A DNA stretch of 10,244 nucleotides from Mobilitalea sp. (GTDB lineage: Bacteria > Bacillota_A > Clostridia > Lachnospirales > Lachnospiraceae), in the NCBI GenBank assembly GCA_029974875.1, contig JARKQP010000658.1:1-10244 (forward strand), in the 5' to 3' direction. The notes beneath the pieces are model-generated. The model was not told the DNA's origin. It worked only from the letters and a program-made list of their open reading frames with translations, and made no database searches. The position numbers and the translations under genes were made by a program. This document shows positions 1-6,810 of the stretch, piece by piece. Positions within the stretch are counted from its first letter, which is position 1, and every line of letters starts with the position of its first letter.

Positions 1-118
1 AGATATCCCATAGCACAAGCTAGTAAGGCCCCTGGGAGACGACCAGGTGGATAGGACAGGGGTGGAAGTGCGGCAACGCATGGAGCTGACTGTTACTAAT
101 AGGCCGAGGGCTTGACCT
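1..118 (+). rRNA. rrl: 23S ribosomal RNA, 3' end (partial)
   Basis: The first ~118 bases match the conserved 3' terminal domain of bacterial 23S rRNA. Recognisable blocks are the GGGAGACGACCAGGT region, GGATAGGACAGGGGTGGAAG, the TGTTACTAATAGG segment and the terminal CGAGGGCTTGACCTAA. The 5' part lies outside the window. The exact mature 3' end is placed near base 118 by analogy with other Clostridia. No 5S rRNA gene follows; the next gene is tRNA-Asp 71 bases downstream. The final bases of the gene double as the -35 box of a promoter candidate (112-140). Confidence 0.97.
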
Positions 119-140
119 AAAAAGGTTTTTCAGTTATAAT
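112..140 (+). promoter_or_regulatory. Promoter candidate overlapping the 23S 3' end, driving the tRNA cluster
   Basis: TTGACC (112-117) and a perfect TATAAT (135-140) are separated by the ideal 17 bases. The -35 box is made of the last bases of the 23S gene. A start near base 147 would begin a transcript with a small hairpin, GAATAC-TTC-GTATTC (158-172), shortly before tRNA-Asp. The match is strong by sequence. That it fires independently of the upstream rRNA transcript is inference. Confidence 0.6.
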
Positions 141-189
141 GGATGTAAATTTTCAATGAATACTTCGTATTCTATGTGTAGTATCAAAT

Positions 190-263
190 GGCCCAGTGGC
201 TCAGTTGGTTAGAGCGCCGCCCTGTCACGGCGGAGGTCGAGGGTTCGAGTCCCTTCTGGGTCG
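190..263 (+). tRNA. tRNA-Asp (GTC)
   Basis: A 74-nt cloverleaf. Acceptor strand GGCCCAG (190-196) pairs with CTGGGTC (256-262), with one G-T pair, followed by discriminator G263. The anticodon loop CTGTCAC holds GTC at 224-226, and the T-loop is GGTTCGAGTCC. The next bases are TTA, so CCA is not encoded. First tRNA of the cluster. Confidence 0.97.
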
Positions 264-289
264 TTAAAGTACTTGTAAAACAGTGTAAA

Positions 290-313
290 AAAATACTTTT
301 TAGGAAGTATTTT
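290..313 (+). terminator. AT-rich hairpin, possible weak terminator after tRNA-Asp
   Basis: AAAATACTT (290-298) pairs perfectly with AAGTATTTT (305-313) around a six-base loop. The 3' arm ends in a short T run. The stem is A/T-rich and the T tract is only four bases, so termination would be weak. It sits just upstream of a promoter candidate for the next tRNAs, which would make sense as a partial transcription boundary. Confidence 0.35.
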
Positions 314-340
314 GATAGTTGGAAAATAGTTTCATATAAA
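312..340 (+). promoter_or_regulatory. Internal promoter candidate upstream of tRNA-Val
   Basis: TTGATA (312-317) and TATAAA (335-340) are 17 bases apart. The pair lies in the 128-base gap between tRNA-Asp and tRNA-Val, the longest gap in the cluster. The implied start is near 347, about 45 bases ahead of the tRNA-Val gene. Confidence 0.5.
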
Positions 341-391
341 TTATTTTTGACTTTAGGATAGGAAAGCTGGAATAAGCAATAATAATCCCAT

Positions 392-464
392 GGGATCTTA
401 GCTCAGCTGGGAGAGCATCTGCCTTACAAGCAGAGGGTCATAGGTTCGAGCCCTATAGGTCCCA
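392..464 (+). tRNA. tRNA-Val (TAC)
   Basis: A 73-nt cloverleaf. Acceptor GGGATCT (392-398) pairs with AGGTCCC (457-463), discriminator A464. The anticodon loop CTTACAA carries TAC at 425-427, and the T arm contains GGTTCGAGCCC. The bases that follow (CTT) show that CCA is not encoded. Confidence 0.97.
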
Positions 465-503
465 CTTAATACTTTAATTAGTATTGAAAAATGTATTAAG
501 AAT

Positions 504-576
504 GCCGATGTGGCTCAATTGGCAGAGCAGCTGACTTGTAATCAGCAGGTTATCGGTTCGAGTCCGATCATCGGCT
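504..576 (+). tRNA. tRNA-Thr (TGT)
   Basis: A 73-nt cloverleaf. Acceptor GCCGATG (504-510) pairs with CATCGGC (569-575), discriminator T576. The anticodon loop CTTGTAA carries TGT at 537-539. CCA is not encoded. It is followed by a strong 13-pair hairpin at 580-610. Confidence 0.97.
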
Positions 577-579
577 TTT

Positions 580-610
580 CAACTAAATGCATATTTTATA
601 TGCATGGTTG
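580..610 (+). other. Hairpin between tRNA-Thr and tRNA-Tyr
   Basis: CAACT (580-584) plus ATGCATAT (587-594) pair with ATATGCAT (598-605) plus GGTTG (606-610), leaving a two-base AA bulge and a TTT loop. That gives 13 pairs, one of them G-T. It has no good T tract directly after it, so an RNA-processing or spacing role is as likely as termination. Confidence 0.55.
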
Positions 611-619
611 ATTTTATTT

Positions 620-701
620 GGATGGGTTCCCGAGTGGCCAAAGGGGGCAGACTGTAAATCTGTTATCGACGATTTCGAAGGTTCGAATCCTTCCCCATCC
701 A
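620..701 (+). tRNA. tRNA-Tyr (GTA)
   Basis: An 82-nt class II tRNA with a long variable arm. Acceptor GGATGGG (620-626) pairs with CCCATCC (694-700), discriminator A701. The anticodon loop CTGTAAA carries GTA at 654-656. The T arm contains GGTTCGAATCC. CCA is not encoded. A short inverted repeat (TTGGC/GCCAA, 703-717) with a run of A follows it. Confidence 0.97.
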
Positions 702-755
702 TTGGCTTTACGCCAAAAAAAGTTTGCAGATATCAAGCAGACTTATAAATAGTGC

Positions 756-829
756 CGCGGGGTGGAGCAGTCTGGAAGCTCGTCGGGCTCATAACCCGAA
801 GGTCATAGGTTCAAATCCTATCCCCGCAA
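756..829 (+). tRNA. Initiator tRNA-fMet (CAT)
   Basis: A 74-nt cloverleaf with initiator hallmarks. The first pair is an unpaired C1-A72 (C756 against A828) on a CGCGGGG/CCCCGC acceptor. Three consecutive G-C pairs (GGG/CCC) close the anticodon stem around CTCATAA, with CAT at 790-792. The body closely resembles other bacterial initiator tRNAs. CCA is not encoded. The 80-base gap after it contains two palindromes (844-857 and 874-885) of unknown role. Confidence 0.97.
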
Positions 830-909
830 CTGATATATAATACAAACTAAATAGTTTCGTAGACCATAGGAGTGTAAGTACTTACTTCAAGGAAAACGAT
901 GTTGACCTT

Positions 910-982
<73 letters not shown>

Positions 983-1001
983 TTTTGCTTTGATTAAGCA
1001 T

Positions 1002-1074
1002 GGGATATTAGCTCAGCCGGTAGAGCACATGACTTTTAATCATGGTGTCCCGGGTTCGAATCCCGGATGTCTCA
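1002..1074 (+). tRNA. tRNA-Lys (TTT)
   Basis: A 73-nt cloverleaf. Acceptor GGGATAT (1002-1008) pairs with ATGTCTC (1067-1073), using two G-T pairs, discriminator A1074. The anticodon loop CTTTTAA carries TTT at 1035-1037. CCA is not encoded. Last tRNA of the cluster; the terminator begins three bases later. Confidence 0.97.
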
Positions 1075-1076
1075 TT

Positions 1077-1104
1077 AAAAAGACCTGTCGATGGGTCTTT
1101 TTTT
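1077..1104 (+). terminator. Intrinsic terminator of the rRNA/tRNA operon
   Basis: AAAAGACC (1078-1085) pairs with GGTCTTTT (1094-1101) around an eight-base loop, and the 3' arm runs into a stretch of seven T. It lies immediately after tRNA-Lys, as expected for the end of the stable-RNA transcript. Confidence 0.9.
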
Positions 1105-1200
1105 ATATTCTTTTATGTTCTTTTTTCTCTTTAAAAACTAGGTTAATCATAAGAGCTGTATCAATTAATATAATTTCAAGGATTATGTATTCCTATCAGA

Positions 1201-1239
1201 TATCAAGTTTAAATATCAAGTTTAAAATTCAAGCTAAGA
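1201..1239. repeat. 13-bp tandem direct repeat, two perfect copies plus a degenerate third
   Basis: TATCAAGTTTAAA occurs twice back to back (1201-1213 and 1214-1226), followed by a looser third copy (about 1227-1239, ATTCAAGCTAAGA). It ends about 50-60 bases upstream of the -35 box of the EAL gene, so it could be a regulator site. The rest of the gap 1105-1285 is AT-rich with no supportable gene. Confidence 0.7.
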
Positions 1240-1285
1240 TAATTCTTACAAGTAGATTACTAAATTCAATAGTATACAAGACATT

Positions 1286-1315
1286 TTGACAAATGTGCAA
1301 TATCTAGTGTATGAT
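1286..1315 (+). promoter_or_regulatory. Sigma-A-type promoter of the GGDEF/EAL gene
   Basis: A perfect TTGACA (1286-1291) is separated by 18 bases from TATGAT (1310-1315). The predicted start near 1322 gives a leader of about 85 bases before the gene. This is the best promoter match outside the tRNA cluster. Confidence 0.75.
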
Positions 1316-1405
1316 AGAGAAGGTTAATTTGTAGGGAAAAAATACAAGGAGACCCTTATTTTACTAAACGAATGACTATAGAATTGACCAATGAGGAGAA
1401 GCTTA

Positions 1406-3631
1406 ATGAGTTTTAATACACATAAGAATAGAACATCACCCCTGGTCCTATTTGCAATTTTCTGTATTCTTACTTCAATCGGGGCAGGACTGTTTCATAT
1501 GGATCATATGGCGCAATACAGCTACCAGGAAAAGCTTGAGACGTATAATTCGATGACTAAGAGTATTGCGGTTTTATTAAAGCAGGAATTTGAGAATAAT
1601 ATTAATTACATGAAGGTTTCTGCTGATTTAATTGCCCAGGCAGGGAAGCTTGACAGCCGGAGTATAAGGGCATTTCTTCCTGTTATAGCGGAGGGAAAAG
1701 CTTATGTGGATCTCGCAATTGTTGATAGAAATGGAAATGGCTATAATGTAGCCAATGAAAGGATTAATATAGCTGATGAGGAATATTTTTTGGCTGCAAA
1801 AGAGGGAAAGCTTGTTTCTGGAGATGCTATAGTACCTACTCCGGAGCATGGCCCTGTTGAAATCTTTGCCATTCCCATCATGAAGAATGCAGCATGTATT
1901 GGCGTGCTGGTAGCTAAAGTGAGCCCTAAAATCAGTAATCAGGAATTATTTCAAAATGAGGAGGGGGACAAAACCCTAATCTATGTTCTTAATGAAGACC
2001 GTGAGTTGATAGGCTATGTACAGGATACAGAGCCCGCCAGCTTTAATTATAATAAAGTCACATCAGAGGGCTATTTTTTAAAGGACAGGAAGAAAATTTT
2101 AAATACAGTTAGATTAAAGAATTTTTTCTTTACAAATAAAGAGGGTAAGGATTCGTATGTATGGACTGAGGCTGGATTAGGGATGAAGGGCTGGTTCGTA
2201 CTGGTTGGCAGGCCAAATGTCATCAGCCCGTTGACCAAAGACATCGTGAGGCTTACAAATCTAATGTGGGCGTTTATAACAACCGGTACTACCTTTTTAA
2301 TTATACTTTTAATATTATTCCAGCGCAGAGCAGATAATAAGCTTGTGAAAATGATGTATTTAGATCCCGTTACAGGAGGAGACAACTGGTACAAATTCCG
2401 CCTTACGGCAAACAAGATCTTAAATAGTAAATTGAGCCATAAGAAAAGATACGCATTAGTGAATTTTGATATTAACCGCTTTAAGGTTATTAATGATGCC
2501 TATGGATATCAAAAAGGGGATGAGATCCTTAAGGAGATTTATAATGTAATTAAGAAATGGGCGAAACCGGGAGAGCCGTTTACAAGGTATGCTGCAGACC
2601 AGTTCTATGTTATGACCTCATTCCAGGAGGACGGGGAACTGACGGAGCGGGTCCACGAGCTTGACCGCAGGCTGCATAAGCTGAGATTTACCAGTACGAC
2701 GAAAATATATTATGGAATCTACCATATAACGGAGCACCAGGATTCAATTGACCATATGGGTGAATTTTCAAGCATTGCGAAAAATAGCATCAAGGGCAGT
2801 GCCAAGGGAATCATAGCCTTCTTTGATGATGCTGCCCGTGACCGCCTGCTGGAAGAAGAAGAGATTGAGAGGACGATGAATGAGTCCATCCTTAATGAGG
2901 AGTTCCATATCTACCTCCAGCCTAAGTTCTCTCCCATTGAAGAGGTGCTGGAAGGCGCAGAAGCCTTGGTCCGCTGGTGTAAGAGCTGCGGGAGGGTGAT
3001 TTCCCCAGGGAATTTTATACCGGTATTTGAAAAGAACGGTTTCATTATGGAGCTTGACTATTATATGCTGAGGAAGGTCTGTGCAATCATCCGGAATTGG
3101 ATTAAGCTGGACTATGAGCCAATACCGATTTCGGTCAATATCTCCAGGCTGCATTTTGCTAATCCCCAATTGGCGGATGTCATTAAGGATATCGTTGATA
3201 AATATGATGTACCCCATCATTTCATTGAGCTGGAATTGACGGAGAGCGCATTTTTGCAGAATAAACAGATGATGATCCAGACGGTAACCAAGCTGAGGGA
3301 GTACGGCTTTATTGTGTCAATGGATGATTTTGGGGCAGGCTACTCTTCCTTGAACTCCCTGAAGGATCTGCCCTTAGATGTAGTAAAGCTGGACGGGGAG
3401 CTGTTCCGTCTGACGGATGAGGTGGAGCGTGGATTAACGGTGATCCGCAATACCATAACGATGGCTAAGGACCTGCATATGAAGGTAGTGGCAGAATGCA
3501 TTGAAACAAAGGAACAGGTGGATTTTTTAGGCCATGTAGGATGTGATAGTATCCAGGGCTATTATTTTGCAAAGCCAATGCCGGTCCAAAAATTTGAAGA
3601 GCTATACTTTAATCTGGAGGTTGTTGTCTAA
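1406..3631 (+). CDS. Membrane sensor protein with Cache-like, degenerate GGDEF and EAL domains (probable c-di-GMP phosphodiesterase)
   Basis: A 741-residue protein (numbering from this start). Membrane segments at about 13-31 and 283-305 enclose a ~250-residue extracellular region that looks like a Cache/PAS-type sensor. A GGDEF domain follows (about 315-475), with its signature reduced to AADQF (396-400) and no RxxD inhibitory site. The EAL domain (about 490-740) keeps the residues known to matter for c-di-GMP hydrolysis: EALVRW (519-524), N578 in VNIS, the ELTES glutamate, DDFGAGYSSL (from 640), K661, E697 and Q717. Inference: it cleaves c-di-GMP to pGpG, with the GGDEF part regulatory. An ATG at 1391 is in frame, but AGGAGAAG (1394-1401) is an ideal ribosome site seven bases ahead of the ATG at 1406, so the later start is chosen. 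It is monocistronic, with no clear terminator. The ligand is unknown. Confidence 0.92.
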   Translation: MSFNTHKNRTSPLVLFAIFCILTSIGAGLFHMDHMAQYSYQEKLETYNSMTKSIAVLLKQEFENNINYMKVSADLIAQAGKLDSRSIRAFLPVIAEGKAYVDLAIVDRNGNGYNVANERINIADEEYFLAAKEGKLVSGDAIVPTPEHGPVEIFAIPIMKNAACIGVLVAKVSPKISNQELFQNEEGDKTLIYVLNEDRELIGYVQDTEPASFNYNKVTSEGYFLKDRKKILNTVRLKNFFFTNKEGKDSYVWTEAGLGMKGWFVLVGRPNVISPLTKDIVRLTNLMWAFITTGTTFLIILLILFQRRADNKLVKMMYLDPVTGGDNWYKFRLTANKILNSKLSHKKRYALVNFDINRFKVINDAYGYQKGDEILKEIYNVIKKWAKPGEPFTRYAADQFYVMTSFQEDGELTERVHELDRRLHKLRFTSTTKIYYGIYHITEHQDSIDHMGEFSSIAKNSIKGSAKGIIAFFDDAARDRLLEEEEIERTMNESILNEEFHIYLQPKFSPIEEVLEGAEALVRWCKSCGRVISPGNFIPVFEKNGFIMELDYYMLRKVCAIIRNWIKLDYEPIPISVNISRLHFANPQLADVIKDIVDKYDVPHHFIELELTESAFLQNKQMMIQTVTKLREYGFIVSMDDFGAGYSSLNSLKDLPLDVVKLDGELFRLTDEVERGLTVIRNTITMAKDLHMKVVAECIETKEQVDFLGHVGCDSIQGYYFAKPMPVQKFEELYFNLEVVV

Positions 3632-3680
3632 GTAAACATTTTTTTATTTAGTTATTATAAATGTGTGTTTAATTTGCCAA

Positions 3681-3709
3681 TTGAATTCTTGCTAGTTTTA
3701 TTGTATAGT
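3681..3709 (+). promoter_or_regulatory. Promoter candidate for the tal-tkt operon
   Basis: TTGAAT (3681-3686) and TATAGT (3704-3709) are separated by 17 bases. A start near 3716 would produce a leader of about 340 bases before the transaldolase, beginning just ahead of the first predicted hairpin. The -10 is good and the -35 moderate. Confidence 0.5.
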
Positions 3710-3715
3710 TAATGA

Positions 3716-4048
3716 GGTATGTGTATAACCGATATGAAAACTCGGTCCAAAAGGCAGTATAGCTGGCTTTTAGATAGATGGAGTTATGCTTAAGAATTTT
3801 AGTTCTGAAGAGCTTTAATTCTGAAGAACTTTAGTTCTTTGATAAGCGGGGTCTTTGTTAAACCGATAGGAGGAGCAATCTTCCTAGAACCGGGGGGCGG
3901 AATTAATATGGACACTCCTAGAAACCATTAATTTTTAATGAAGAAAGACGAGACTTTATCTGCAGTGGCAGATTTATTTGCAAGGGTTATTTTTGCAGTG
4001 GTATTTCATGCCATGGATAGCAGGGTTAGAGTCCCAGTCCAAGGGAGG
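3716..4048 (+). promoter_or_regulatory. Long structured 5' leader of the transaldolase gene
   Basis: This ~330-base stretch has no supportable gene but several hairpins. They are ACCGA/TCGGT (3728-3746); AAAAGGCAG/CTGGCTTTT with one G-G mismatch (3749-3771); an eight-pair stem, TAGGAGGA/TCTTCCTA, capped by a GCAA tetraloop (3867-3886); CATTAA/TTAATG (3926-3940); and ATCTGC/GCAGAT followed by TTATTT (3958-3979). TAGGAG (3867-3872) can alternatively pair with CTCCTA (3915-3920), so two exclusive folds are possible. The tetraloop stem contains a Shine-Dalgarno-like AGGAGG with no start codon after it. No known riboswitch consensus was recognised. A regulatory role is inference. Confidence 0.45.
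3794..3841. repeat. Three tandem 16-bp imperfect repeats in the tal leader
   Basis: The units are GAATTTTAGTTCTGAA (3794-3809), GAGCTTTAATTCTGAA (3810-3825) and GAACTTTAGTTCTTTG (3826-3841). Each is itself a partial palindrome of the form GAAn-TTTA-nTTC; the third has AGAAC-TTTA-GTTCT. The period of 16 is not a multiple of three, so this is not a coding repeat. Confidence 0.75.
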
Positions 4049-4057
4049 TTTTTATTT

Positions 4058-4711
4058 ATGAAGCTGTTTCTCGATACGGCAAATGTGGAAGAAATCAGGA
4101 AAGCAAGTGAACTAGGTGTCATTTGCGGTGTAACTACCAATCCGTCCTTAATTGCGAAGGAAGGTAAAAAGTTGGAGGATGTAATTAGTGAGATCACAAG
4201 CCTTGTTGATGGACCTATCAGCGGCGAGGTAAAGGCTACCACCGTGAAAGCGGAGGATATGGTGGCAGAAGGCAGGGAGATCGCTAAGCTGCACCCTAAT
4301 ATGGTAGTTAAGATTCCTATGACAACGGAAGGCTTAAAGGCCACCAAGGTTCTTTCCAGCGAAGGTATCAAGACAAATGTAACATTAATTTTCTCAGCAA
4401 ATCAGGCACTTCTGGCAGCCAGGGCTGGCGCAACCTATGTATCACCCTTTGTTGGCCGTCTTGACGATATTTCCATGCCGGGCACAGACTTAATTGAAAT
4501 GATTGTGCAGATTTTCCGTACTTTTGATATTAAAACAGAAATTATCGCTGCTTCCATCCGTAATGTAGTCCATATTACGGAATGTGCGCTTGCAGGTGCA
4601 GATATTGCGACTGTTCCTTACGGTGTAATTGAACAGGCTACTAAGCATCCTTTAACCACAGCTGGAATTGAAAAGTTTATACAGGATTATAAAGCAGCAT
4701 TTGGTGAGTAA
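4058..4711 (+). CDS. tal: Transaldolase, small TalC/MipB-type
   Basis: A 217-residue class I aldolase-fold enzyme that moves a dihydroxyacetone unit between sugar phosphates in the non-oxidative pentose phosphate pathway in the cytoplasm. Visible motifs are FLDTAN (4-9), GVTTNPS (24-30), the Schiff-base lysine K85 in [19 protein letters not shown] (106-117) and SPFVGRLDD (129-137). E57 (in SGEVKA) and F131 are the residues expected of transaldolases; the related fructose-6-phosphate aldolases usually have Q and Y there. The length is normal for this subfamily. The frame stays open upstream to 3938, but the ATG at 4058 has AAGGGAGG nine bases before it, and the protein then begins with the family's usual MKLFLDTA, so the extension is rejected. 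Transketolase follows 29 bases downstream, evidently in the same operon. Confidence 0.95.
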   Translation: MKLFLDTANVEEIRKASELGVICGVTTNPSLIAKEGKKLEDVISEITSLVDGPISGEVKATTVKAEDMVAEGREIAKLHPNMVVKIPMTTEGLKATKVLSSEGIKTNVTLIFSANQALLAARAGATYVSPFVGRLDDISMPGTDLIEMIVQIFRTFDIKTEIIAASIRNVVHITECALAGADIATVPYGVIEQATKHPLTTAGIEKFIQDYKAAFGE

Positions 4712-4740
4712 AGAATACTCTAAAAAAGTGGAGGGAAAAG

Positions 4741-6723
4741 ATGAAGAATATAGATACAATGTCAGTGAACGCTATAAGGGTATTATCCGCTGATGGTGTA
4801 CAAAAGGCTAATTCAGGACATCCTGGTTTACCTCTGGGTGCAGCAGCAATGGCTTATGAGTTATGGGCAAAGCATATGAACCACAATCCGGCAAACCCGA
4901 AATGGGATAACAGGGATCGTTTCATCCTGTCCGGCGGACATGGCTCTATGCTGCTTTATTCCTTATTGCATTTATTCGGCTATGGGCTTAAGGCAGAGGA
5001 CTTAGCGAACTTCAGGCAGGAGGGTTCCCTGACACCGGGTCATCCGGAGTATGGCCATACGGTTGGTGTGGAGGCTACAACAGGACCCCTTGGCGCAGGT
5101 ATGGCCATGGCAGTTGGTATGGCAATGGGTGAGGCCCACCTGTCAGCCAAATTCAATAAAGAGGGATATCCGGTAGTAAATCACTATACCTATGTTCTCG
5201 GTGGCGACGGCTGTATGATGGAGGGTATTACCTCAGAGTCCATGTCACTGGCCGGCACTCTTGGCTTAGGTAAGCTAATTGTATTTTATGACAGTAATAA
5301 AATTTCCATCGAAGGAAGCACGGACATTGCATTTACAGAGGATGTCCAGAAGCGCTTTGAGGCCTATGGCTTCCAGACCTTGGTTGTAGAAGACGGTAAT
5401 GATCTTGAATCCATCGGGAAAGCAATCGAAGCTGCAAAGGCGGATTTATCAAGACCATCCATGATTACAGTAAAAACACAGATTGGTTTTGGTAGCCCTA
5501 AGGAAGGCAAGGCAAGCGCCCATGGAGAGCCTCTTGGTGCAGATAATGTAGCTGCCATGAAGGAGAAGCTGGGCTGGCCGAGCCAGGAAGCTTTCTACGT
5601 TCCGGAAGAAGTCTATGAAAATTATAAGGCACTTGCGGCAGAGGGAGCTAAGGCAGAGGCTGCATGGAATGAGATGTTTGCTGACTATTGCAAGAAATAT
5701 CCTGAGATGAAAGCATTATGGGATCAGCACCATGATGTGGACGTAGCGAAGGATTTAATAGATAAGGAAGAGTTCTGGGCATACGCCGACAAGCCGGATG
5801 CTACCAGAAATCTTTCCGGAGTTATGATTAATAGGATTAAGAATTATCTTCCAGGCTTTATTGGCGGATCAGCAGATCTTGCACCTTCCACCAAAACTTA
5901 CATGAATGATATGGGAGATTTCTCAAAGGAGGATTATGCAGGACGCAATCTTCACTTTGGCGTAAGGGAGCTGGCGATGGCTGCAATCGGCAATGGCCTG
6001 GCACTCCATGGAGGCTTACGTGCTTATGTGTCCACCTTCTTTGTATTTAGTGATTATGTAAAGCCTATGGCAAGATTATCTGCATTAATGGGACTGCCCC
6101 TCACCTATGTGCTGACCCATGACAGTATCGGTGTCGGTGAAGATGGACCGACCCATGAGCCCATTGAGCAGCTGGCGATGCTTCGTGCAATGCCGAACTT
6201 CACCGTATTTAGGCCCGCTGATGCAACGGAATGTGCGGCTGCCTGGTATTATGCCATTACTTCCTCTGCAACACCGACAGCCTTAGTCCTTACCCGCCAG
6301 AACCTGCCCCAGCTGCCTGGTTCTTCAAAGGAAGCCTTAAAGGGCGCTTATATCGTATCTCCTTCCAAGAAGGAAGTGCCGGATGCAATCATCATGGCAA
6401 GCGGTTCTGAGGTGGAGCTTGGTGTTAATGCCCAAGCAGAGCTGGAGAAAGAAGGCATTGATGTAAGGGTAGTGAGCGTGCCGTCTATGGATCTTTTTGA
6501 GGCCCAGTCCAAGGAATATAAAGACAGCATTCTTCCTAAGAATGTAAGGGCAAGGGTAGCAGTGGAAGCCGGCGCTGACTTCGGCTGGGGCAAATATGTT
6601 GGACTCGACGGAGCTACAGTTACCATGAAGAGCTTCGGTGCATCCGCTCCGGCAGGTATCCTGTTCAAGAAGTTTGGCTTTACTACAGAAAATGTAGTAA
6701 ATGCAATAAAAAGTATATTATAA
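4741..6723 (+). CDS. tkt: Transketolase
   Basis: A 660-residue, full-length, thiamine diphosphate-dependent enzyme that transfers two-carbon ketol units between sugar phosphates. The N-terminal part holds the cofactor site: SGHPG (H27), SGGHGS (H67), TPGHPE (H101), GDGCMMEG (155-162) ending the metal-binding motif at N186, and H261 in SAHGEP. The central pyrimidine-binding domain has the catalytic glutamate E410 in HFGVRE, LTHDSIGVGEDGPTHEP (458-474, with H472) and FRPAD. A C-terminal domain completes it. The start has GGAGGG a few bases upstream. Together with the preceding transaldolase it gives the carbon-rearranging half of the pentose phosphate pathway, which in many anaerobes lacking the oxidative branch also supplies pentose phosphates. 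Nothing is missing or unusual in the protein. Confidence 0.98.
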   Translation: MKNIDTMSVNAIRVLSADGVQKANSGHPGLPLGAAAMAYELWAKHMNHNPANPKWDNRDRFILSGGHGSMLLYSLLHLFGYGLKAEDLANFRQEGSLTPGHPEYGHTVGVEATTGPLGAGMAMAVGMAMGEAHLSAKFNKEGYPVVNHYTYVLGGDGCMMEGITSESMSLAGTLGLGKLIVFYDSNKISIEGSTDIAFTEDVQKRFEAYGFQTLVVEDGNDLESIGKAIEAAKADLSRPSMITVKTQIGFGSPKEGKASAHGEPLGADNVAAMKEKLGWPSQEAFYVPEEVYENYKALAAEGAKAEAAWNEMFADYCKKYPEMKALWDQHHDVDVAKDLIDKEEFWAYADKPDATRNLSGVMINRIKNYLPGFIGGSADLAPSTKTYMNDMGDFSKEDYAGRNLHFGVRELAMAAIGNGLALHGGLRAYVSTFFVFSDYVKPMARLSALMGLPLTYVLTHDSIGVGEDGPTHEPIEQLAMLRAMPNFTVFRPADATECAAAWYYAITSSATPTALVLTRQNLPQLPGSSKEALKGAYIVSPSKKEVPDAIIMASGSEVELGVNAQAELEKEGIDVRVVSVPSMDLFEAQSKEYKDSILPKNVRARVAVEAGADFGWGKYVGLDGATVTMKSFGASAPAGILFKKFGFTTENVVNAIKSIL

Positions 6724-6743
6724 TTTTTAAGTTAAGATAAGTG

Positions 6744-6786
6744 AAAAGCTCCTAAGTTGTGGTTCAAGCCATAATTAGGGGCTTTT
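6744..6786 (+). terminator. Intrinsic terminator of the tal-tkt operon
   Basis: AAAAGC-T-CCTAA plus GTTGTGG (6744-6762) pairs with CCATAATTAGGGGCTTTT (6769-6786) around a TTCAAG loop, with a minor internal irregularity. The 5' arm starts with four A and the 3' arm ends with four T. It starts 20 bases after the tkt stop codon. Confidence 0.88.
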
Positions 6787-6810
6787 GCTATTGTTGCTCT
6801 TGGATTGTGA

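Noticed and set aside
703..720. TTGGC/GCCAA hairpin after tRNA-Tyr as a terminator
   Set aside because: It is followed by A, not T, on the + strand; it would only suit a minus-strand transcript, for which there is no gene.
990..1289. 99-codon open frame on the + strand
   Set aside because: It runs straight through tRNA-Lys and its terminator; the apparent protein is a translation of tRNA sequence (a familiar artefact) with no ribosome site.
1372..1416. 14-codon frame overlapping the start of the EAL gene
   Set aside because: Its only ribosome site (AAGGAGA at 1346-1352) is 19 bases away, too far; probably chance.
3632..3673. T-rich region after the EAL gene as a terminator
   Set aside because: Only a poor stem with a multi-base bulge (TAAACATTT against AAATGTGTGTTTA) and the T run lies in the loop side; not supportable.
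3908..3931. Seven-codon frame in the tal leader after a G-rich stretch
   Set aside because: Too short and the upstream GGGGGGCGG is not a good ribosome site; it overlaps predicted stems.
3716..4048. Known riboswitch (c-di-GMP, TPP, fluoride, guanidine, THF) in the tal leader
   Set aside because: None of the conserved core motifs of these classes could be matched by eye; fragments such as GATGGAG are insufficient.
3938..4057. 40-residue N-terminal extension of the transaldolase
   Set aside because: No ribosome site before 3938, while 4058 has an ideal one and gives the family's usual N-terminus; the upstream bases are leader RNA.
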